Position numbers and translations under genes: made by a program. The notes under the pieces were generated by a model. That model searched no databases, was not told the DNA's origin, and saw only the letters and a list, made by a program, of their open reading frames with translations. A stretch of DNA of 64,000 bases from Adlercreutzia mucosicola DSM 19490. GTDB taxonomy: Bacteria; Actinomycetota; Coriobacteriia; Coriobacteriales; Eggerthellaceae. Shown here piece by piece: positions 60,134-64,000 of this stretch (positions are counted from its first letter, which is position 1; the number at the start of each line of letters is the position of its first letter). The stretch spans positions 124,001-188,000 of the forward strand of contig NZ_AUGK01000005.1 of assembly GCF_000422625.1 (NCBI RefSeq), written 5' to 3'.

Positions 60134-61447
60134 CTATGCCTCAAGATAGGAAAGCAGGTCTCGCGATCCTCGCTCGCCTGACGACATAAGCTCGAAAAGG
60201 TACTCCCCGAACCCAAGCCCCGTATCGTAGGCTCTGGCCGCTAGTTTTTCAATCAAGTTAGAGCGAATTCGCTTAAAGGTTGCCACTCCATTTTCATTCG
60301 GCACGCCCACGTAAATCTGTGTTGGCTTCAGATATTGGATAAGCACAGGTGAATGACTGGATATGATCAGCTGGGTATCACCCTTATTCTCGTCAAGAAT
60401 CTCAAGAAGCGATTTAATGAGCTGAGGATGAATGCTCGTCTCCAGCTCTTCGATGCCGACCATTTCCGCACGGGCCAAATTAGCTAGAATCGTATTTGCA
60501 ACTAGCCATACAATTCGCTTGGTGCCCGCCGACATACGCTGGATATTGATCGGCTGGTTGAGGTGAACGTCTTTAACCGTGATTCGATACAACTCGTCTT
60601 TGATCCTGAACGGAACGTCATCCTCTCCCTCCTGCAATTCAAAACTTTTCAAAAGTCGTTCATGAATCTCATCCTGCAGCTTATAGGAATCGACAATAAA
60701 CGATTCGAAGGTAGGAAAAAGAGTGAAGATAGCCGAGAGAAAGTCATCGTACTTTTCCTGCTCCAGCGTCCGCAACCCGTAAAGAGCACGGGGAAGATCG
60801 TCGTCATTTAAAGCGATACCACCATCGGCGGACGCCTCTCCCGGAAACTCCAGGGGCATAGATGAGAACTTACCTTGTGCATCAATCGCATCAAACATGA
60901 CAAATGCCATGTCTCGGATTTTTCGTATGGCAGGATTGATGGCAATGTCTTCAAAGGAGGTGAGCACATCGATTGCCAACTGAGCATCATCCAATACAAC
61001 AGTGCTGAAAGAACGCGTCTGATAGGATTTCCGATACTTCCCCTGCGCACGTTTCAAGTAGTTGGTCCACTTGCCCGTTTTATCCGCCTTGAGAGCGATG
61101 GCTTCCTGGGTGATACGCCTCCCAGCGCCATCATCCCTCATCCACAGAAATGAAAATCCATATTTAATATAGCGGTATTCACCCAGGTCTGGCTCATCCA
61201 ATTCAACTTCAAAATGAAATTCCTCATCTTGCAATGCTGTCACCAGCGGAATGTAGCGCGTATACGACATCATAGCCAAGCGATCTTTGGCGCTCGCCGT
61301 AATAAACGCAGCAGCAAACCCCAGCGCTTCCATAAGATTGGTCTTTCCATAATTATTAGCAGAGACAATGGCGGTTATACCGTCAAGCTCAATATGCGTA
61401 AGCCCCAAATTTCGCATACCGCCAACAGTGATACTCTTGAGTGCCAT
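60134..61447 (-). CDS. AAA (OLD/RloA/AbiL-like) ATPase of a putative defence module
   Basis: 437 residues from ATG 61447 (GAGG upstream). 'GGMRNLGLTHIELDGITAIV' and the Walker A 'SANNYGKTNLMEAL' (about 30-40) are the start of an AAA_15/AAA_21 ABC-like ATPase; 'MVGIEELETSIHPQLIKSLL' is Walker B and 'LIISSHSPVLIQYL' the H-loop region. RMSAGTKR near 300 corresponds to the signature. Such ATPases pair with a TOPRIM or HNH nuclease in OLD, Gabija, PARIS, AbiL and Septu systems. The partner here is the TOPRIM-like gene. Islands like this are often acquired; the AT-rich flanks agree. Confidence 0.72.
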   Translation of the reverse strand: MALKSITVGGMRNLGLTHIELDGITAIVSANNYGKTNLMEALGFAAAFITASAKDRLAMMSYTRYIPLVTALQDEEFHFEVELDEPDLGEYRYIKYGFSFLWMRDDGAGRRITQEAIALKADKTGKWTNYLKRAQGKYRKSYQTRSFSTVVLDDAQLAIDVLTSFEDIAINPAIRKIRDMAFVMFDAIDAQGKFSSMPLEFPGEASADGGIALNDDDLPRALYGLRTLEQEKYDDFLSAIFTLFPTFESFIVDSYKLQDEIHERLLKSFELQEGEDDVPFRIKDELYRITVKDVHLNQPINIQRMSAGTKRIVWLVANTILANLARAEMVGIEELETSIHPQLIKSLLEILDENKGDTQLIISSHSPVLIQYLKPTQIYVGVPNENGVATFKRIRSNLIEKLAARAYDTGLGFGEYLFELMSSGERGSRDLLSYLEA

Positions 61448-61562
61448 ACTGTACCTCACATGTCTTAAATACTTACCTCTATAAAAGTTTTCATCCACAT
61501 TAGCGCAGTGTACACTATCCCATATAGAATAATAAGTAAGAAAATGTTTTATTAAATAGTCA

Positions 61563-62624
61563 TTAGCGATTCGCCTTCAGGCGAGCGAACAGATTGGTGC
61601 TGTGGCGCTTCACGAACGAGATAAGCCGGCTCTCCCACAACGTCAGCGTCACGTTGCCGGCCCGCAGCGGCGCCAGGGCCACCTTCATCATCGTCGTGCG
61701 CGGCTCGGCGTCGCCCAGGGCCTCGCGCGTCCGCGGGTCCTCCACGATGCGCCGCACCGCCGCGCGCTTCTCGGCCCCCGACAGGGTGCAGTCGGCGCAG
61801 GTGACGTTCTCCACGCAGCCCAGCAAGCGCTCCCCGTGGCGGCGGCCCAGAAACTCGCGCACCTCCGGTGAATCCACGTCCCAGCCGGCGAACAGATCGC
61901 GCAGCCACTGGTCTTCCTCGCAGCGCTTCTCGTAGAGACCCGCGCGATAACGGGTGTTCTCGCTCTCGGCGCGGGCTCGCAAAAAGTGGTAGTAGCGGCC
62001 ATCCAGACAGCCCACGCGCTCCACCTCGCGCACCACATCCACGTTGAACGGCAGATCGTCCCAGAACGTCCCCGGGAACTCGATGCCCCGCTCTTGCAGA
62101 TAGGCCCGCTGGTACAGCTTGTTCCACGGCGCGTACAGAAGCTGACGGTCGAACAGGTCGTGGGCGTTCTCGCGAAACTCCCGCTGCGTGGCGTACACCC
62201 GCTGGGGCGCCGTGCGCACCTCGCGGAAGAACTTGTCCTCGCCGTAATAGGTGTCGATGAAAAAGCCCGTGACCAGCAGCTGCAGCCCGTGCTCCTCGGC
62301 CATGGCGTACATGTCGGCCAGCATGGCAGGCTCGCACCAGTCGTCGGCGTCCATGAAGTACAGGTAATCGCCCCGAGCGATCTTCATGGCGTTGTTGCGC
62401 GCTCCGGCCGCCCCTTCGTTCTCCTGGTGAATCACCCGCACCCGCTCGTCGGCCGCCGCCAGCTTGTCGCACAGCTCGCCCGTGCGGTCAGGCCCGCCGT
62501 CGTCCACGAGGATCACCTCGAAATCGGCGAAGGTCTGGTCGAACAGCGACTGCACGCTGCGCTCGACCCACGCCTCCACCTTATAGGCGGGAATGATGAT
62601 GCTGATGGCCGGTTGCTTCCCCAT
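61563..62624 (-). CDS. GT2 glycosyltransferase
   Basis: 353 residues from ATG 62624 (an upstream ATG at 62657 has no ribosome site). 'ISIIIPAYKVEAWVERSVQS', 'LVDDGGPDRTG' and 'YLYFMDADDW' (DxD) define the GT2 domain; the C-terminal part contains 'YAPWNKLYQRAYL', common in GT2 enzymes of capsule and wall glycan synthesis. Very high GC, in contrast to the defence pair next to it. Follows the WecA/TagO gene by about 100 nt and may share its transcript. Confidence 0.9.
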   Translation of the reverse strand: MGKQPAISIIIPAYKVEAWVERSVQSLFDQTFADFEVILVDDGGPDRTGELCDKLAAADERVRVIHQENEGAAGARNNAMKIARGDYLYFMDADDWCEPAMLADMYAMAEEHGLQLLVTGFFIDTYYGEDKFFREVRTAPQRVYATQREFRENAHDLFDRQLLYAPWNKLYQRAYLQERGIEFPGTFWDDLPFNVDVVREVERVGCLDGRYYHFLRARAESENTRYRAGLYEKRCEEDQWLRDLFAGWDVDSPEVREFLGRRHGERLLGCVENVTCADCTLSGAEKRAAVRRIVEDPRTREALGDAEPRTTMMKVALAPLRAGNVTLTLWESRLISFVKRHSTNLFARLKANR

Positions 62625-62720
62625 GGGCTCTCTTGCTCTCGAAAACGATACTGCCATCAGTATAGAACACTTTGGGACGGCCCGCGGCCAGCCTTCCGCC
62701 GCGCCGCCTCCTCACCATTC

Positions 62721-63866
62721 CTAGCGGCCGTGCTTGCCGTACCAGCGCGGCTTGTCCTCCTGGCGCAGATGGCGGCCGTGGTAATGGTGGCGCAGCACCT
62801 TGTCGAACAGGCCCAGCTTCCACAGAATAAGGAAGGACACGGCCATGAGCAGAGCCGCCACCGCGAACACCAGGACACCGTGGCTGTTGGACATCACCCA
62901 GGCGCCCAGGCCCAGCACCGCGGTCCACAGATAGACGATGATCACCGACCGCTTCACCCCGTAGCCCTTGCTAAGCAGAATATGGTGCAAGTGCTTGCGA
63001 TCCGCCTGTTGGATCGGCTGATGGTGGTACACGCGACGCACGATGGCGGCGGCCGTATCGGCAATGGGAATGGCAGCGATCACCAGCGGCACCGCCAGCA
63101 CGATCACCGTCGGCGAGCGCATAACGCCCATGAGCGAGATAACGCCCAGCATGGCGCCGAGCATGAGCGAGCCCGAATCGCCCATGAAGATGCTCGCCGG
63201 GGTGAAGTTGAACCGCAGAAAGGCCAGCGTCGCGCCCAAAAGGATCACCGACAGCATGGCCGTCTCCCCCAGGTCGCGCCCGAAGGCGATCAAGAACAAG
63301 AAGAACGCCGCGATCGCCGCGATGCCCGCCGCCAAGCCGTCCAAGCCGTCGATCAAGTTCATCACGTTCATGAAGCACACCAAGTACAGCACCGTAAGCG
63401 GATAGGCGAACCAGCCGAACTCGATGAAGCCGTCCCCCAGCGGGTTGGCGATACTGGACAGCAGCAGGCCCGAAGCGGCGATCACCGACGAGCCCACGAT
63501 CTGGCCCGCGAGCTTCGTCCGAGGCGTCAGCGAGCGCACGTCGTCCACCGCCCCCACCGCCACGATAATGAACAGTCCCGCCAAGACACCGCCATGGTGA
63601 ATGCCGCGGTCGTTGCCGTGAATGTAGAACCCGGCCCACCCGAGGCAGTACTCTCCGATCACTTCCACCAGGATGGTCACGAAGATGCCCATGGCCATGG
63701 CAAGACCGCCCATGCGGGGCACGGGTCGCTTGTTCACGCGGCGCTGATCAGGATAGTCAACCGCATCCAAACGCAGTGCGAGCCTTCTTGCCAGGGGAAC
63801 GCAGAGATACGTTACAACGAAGGCAATCAGGCCCAGCACCGCAAAATGTCGCAAAGATACAATCAC
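62721..63866 (-). CDS. tagO: Undecaprenyl-phosphate GlcNAc-1-phosphate transferase (WecA/TagO family)
   Basis: 381 residues, GTG start. About 11 membrane segments. 'RRVNKRPVPRMGGLAMAMGI' , 'VGAVDDVRSLTPRTKLAGQI', 'NLIDGLDGLAAGIAAIA' and 'FMGDSGSLMLGAMLG' are the conserved acidic loops of the polyprenyl-phosphate HexNAc-1-P transferases, and 'RKHLHHILLSKG' is the HHxxL-type C-terminal motif. It makes undecaprenyl-PP-GlcNAc, the first step of teichoic acid or other wall glycan synthesis. The basic tail ('HHYHGRHLRQEDK') is longer than usual. Confidence 0.95.
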   Translation of the reverse strand: MIVSLRHFAVLGLIAFVVTYLCVPLARRLALRLDAVDYPDQRRVNKRPVPRMGGLAMAMGIFVTILVEVIGEYCLGWAGFYIHGNDRGIHHGGVLAGLFIIVAVGAVDDVRSLTPRTKLAGQIVGSSVIAASGLLLSSIANPLGDGFIEFGWFAYPLTVLYLVCFMNVMNLIDGLDGLAAGIAAIAAFFLFLIAFGRDLGETAMLSVILLGATLAFLRFNFTPASIFMGDSGSLMLGAMLGVISLMGVMRSPTVIVLAVPLVIAAIPIADTAAAIVRRVYHHQPIQQADRKHLHHILLSKGYGVKRSVIIVYLWTAVLGLGAWVMSNSHGVLVFAVAALLMAVSFLILWKLGLFDKVLRHHYHGRHLRQEDKPRWYGKHGR

Positions 63867-63873
63867 ACAAGCT

Positions 63874-63879
63874 AGTATA
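63874..63879 (-). promoter_or_regulatory. -10 box placed for a possibly leaderless tagO/wecA transcript
   Basis: On the minus strand TATACT ends 7 nt before the GTG start, so transcription should begin at or next to the start codon. No ribosome site is visible. No clear -35 box. Confidence 0.35.
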
Positions 63880-63902
63880 AACGAGAATGCACGCCCGCGG
63901 CC

Positions 63903-64000
63903 CTAGAACTCGAGGCCCTGGAGCCATTCGGTGAGTTCTTCGAGGGCTTCGTCGCTCACGCCCAGGCGCTGCTCGCGTTCCTGGAGGTACTTCTCGCGCT
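63903..64000 (-). CDS. C-terminal fragment of an unidentified protein
   Basis: The last ~32 codons of a minus-strand gene that begins outside the window, ending '...LGVSDEALEELTEWLQGLEF' and TAG. It is charged and helical. Too short to identify; the gene is real judging by composition and its closeness (37 nt) to the tagO start. Confidence 0.5.
   Translation of the reverse strand, partial: REKYLQEREQRLGVSDEALEELTEWLQGLEF

Noticed and set aside
61986-63875. A 629-codon open frame on the plus strand
   Set aside because: Antisense to the GT2 and tagO genes; composition of a shadow frame.
1-64000. tRNA, rRNA, insertion sequences or phage genes
   Set aside because: None recognised by eye. Small RNA genes could be missed; a tRNAscan/Infernal and ISfinder search would settle this.

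Overview
The window looks like a chromosome segment of a high-GC Gram-positive bacterium. It has a dlt (D-alanyl teichoic acid) operon, LicD, choline/glucan-binding-type cell-wall repeats, a TupA-like ATP-grasp enzyme and Gram-positive-style exoenzymes, and no LPS or outer-membrane genes. The style of the repeat proteins (about 20-residue 'GWY..GSGAMAT' modules), DUF6541, DUF4422 and DUF2304 suggests a gut Coriobacteriia/Eggerthellaceae-type actinobacterium; this placement is inference, not proof. Almost the whole window is devoted to cell-surface glycan synthesis, modification, export and anchoring.

Layout. (1) 1-13.6 kb: four secreted proteins, namely a GH25 lysozyme (cut by the window edge), an L,D-transpeptidase, a subtilisin-like S8 protease and an M6-like metalloprotease. 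The last three carry arrays of cell-wall-binding repeats. The two proteases run with almost no gaps into a minus-strand glycan set (GT4, LicD, Wzx flippase, GT4, GT2, DUF2304). (2) 13.9-20.3 kb: DUF4422-GT2 fusion, a GT-A-like protein, a DUF6541 membrane protein, and UDP-galactopyranose mutase. (3) 20.6-25.1 kb: dltA-B-C-D plus a 53-residue DltX-like gene. dltA is split by a run of ten G near its 5' end. (4) 25.3-31.6 kb: a GT2 and a small membrane protein on the minus strand, then a divergent plus-strand gtr-like operon (GtrB-type transferase and two multi-span glycosyltransferases). The first gene of this operon has a run of ten C directly after its start codon. (5) 31.8-35.9 kb: nonulosonic (sialic-type) acid operon neuD-B-A-C plus an O-acetyltransferase. 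(6) 51.3-35.9 kb, minus strand: a long capsule/teichuronic-type operon with Wzz, WbpM/PglF, PglE-type aminotransferase, phosphoglycosyltransferase, GT4, a WbpA-B-D-E set for UDP-GlcNAc3NAcA, Wzy, a TupA-like enzyme, a candidate sialyltransferase-like GT-B protein and a second Wzx. (7) 51.4-59.3 kb: a second Wzy/ligase, then plus-strand GT2-GT4 fusion, ABC permease, an ABC ATPase fused to CWB2-like repeats, and GT2. (8) 59.5-61.4 kb: an AT-richer pair, TOPRIM-like protein plus AAA ATPase, resembling an anti-phage defence module. (9) 61.6-64 kb: GT2, WecA/TagO-type initiating transferase, and the tail of an unidentified gene.

How it works together. TagO/WecA and the PglC-like enzyme can each start a lipid-linked glycan. 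The neu and wbp/pgl genes supply unusual acidic and amino sugars, and glf supplies UDP-Galf. Two Wzx, two Wzy-like proteins and one ABC exporter move and polymerise the products. LicD and the dlt operon decorate wall polymers, and the repeat proteins probably dock on the decorated wall. The two 10-nt homopolymer runs sit in the first codons of a D-alanylation gene and of a gtr-like operon. That is the architecture of phase-variable contingency loci and is the most interesting feature of the window; as sequenced, dltA is out of frame ('off') and the gtr-like operon is in frame ('on').
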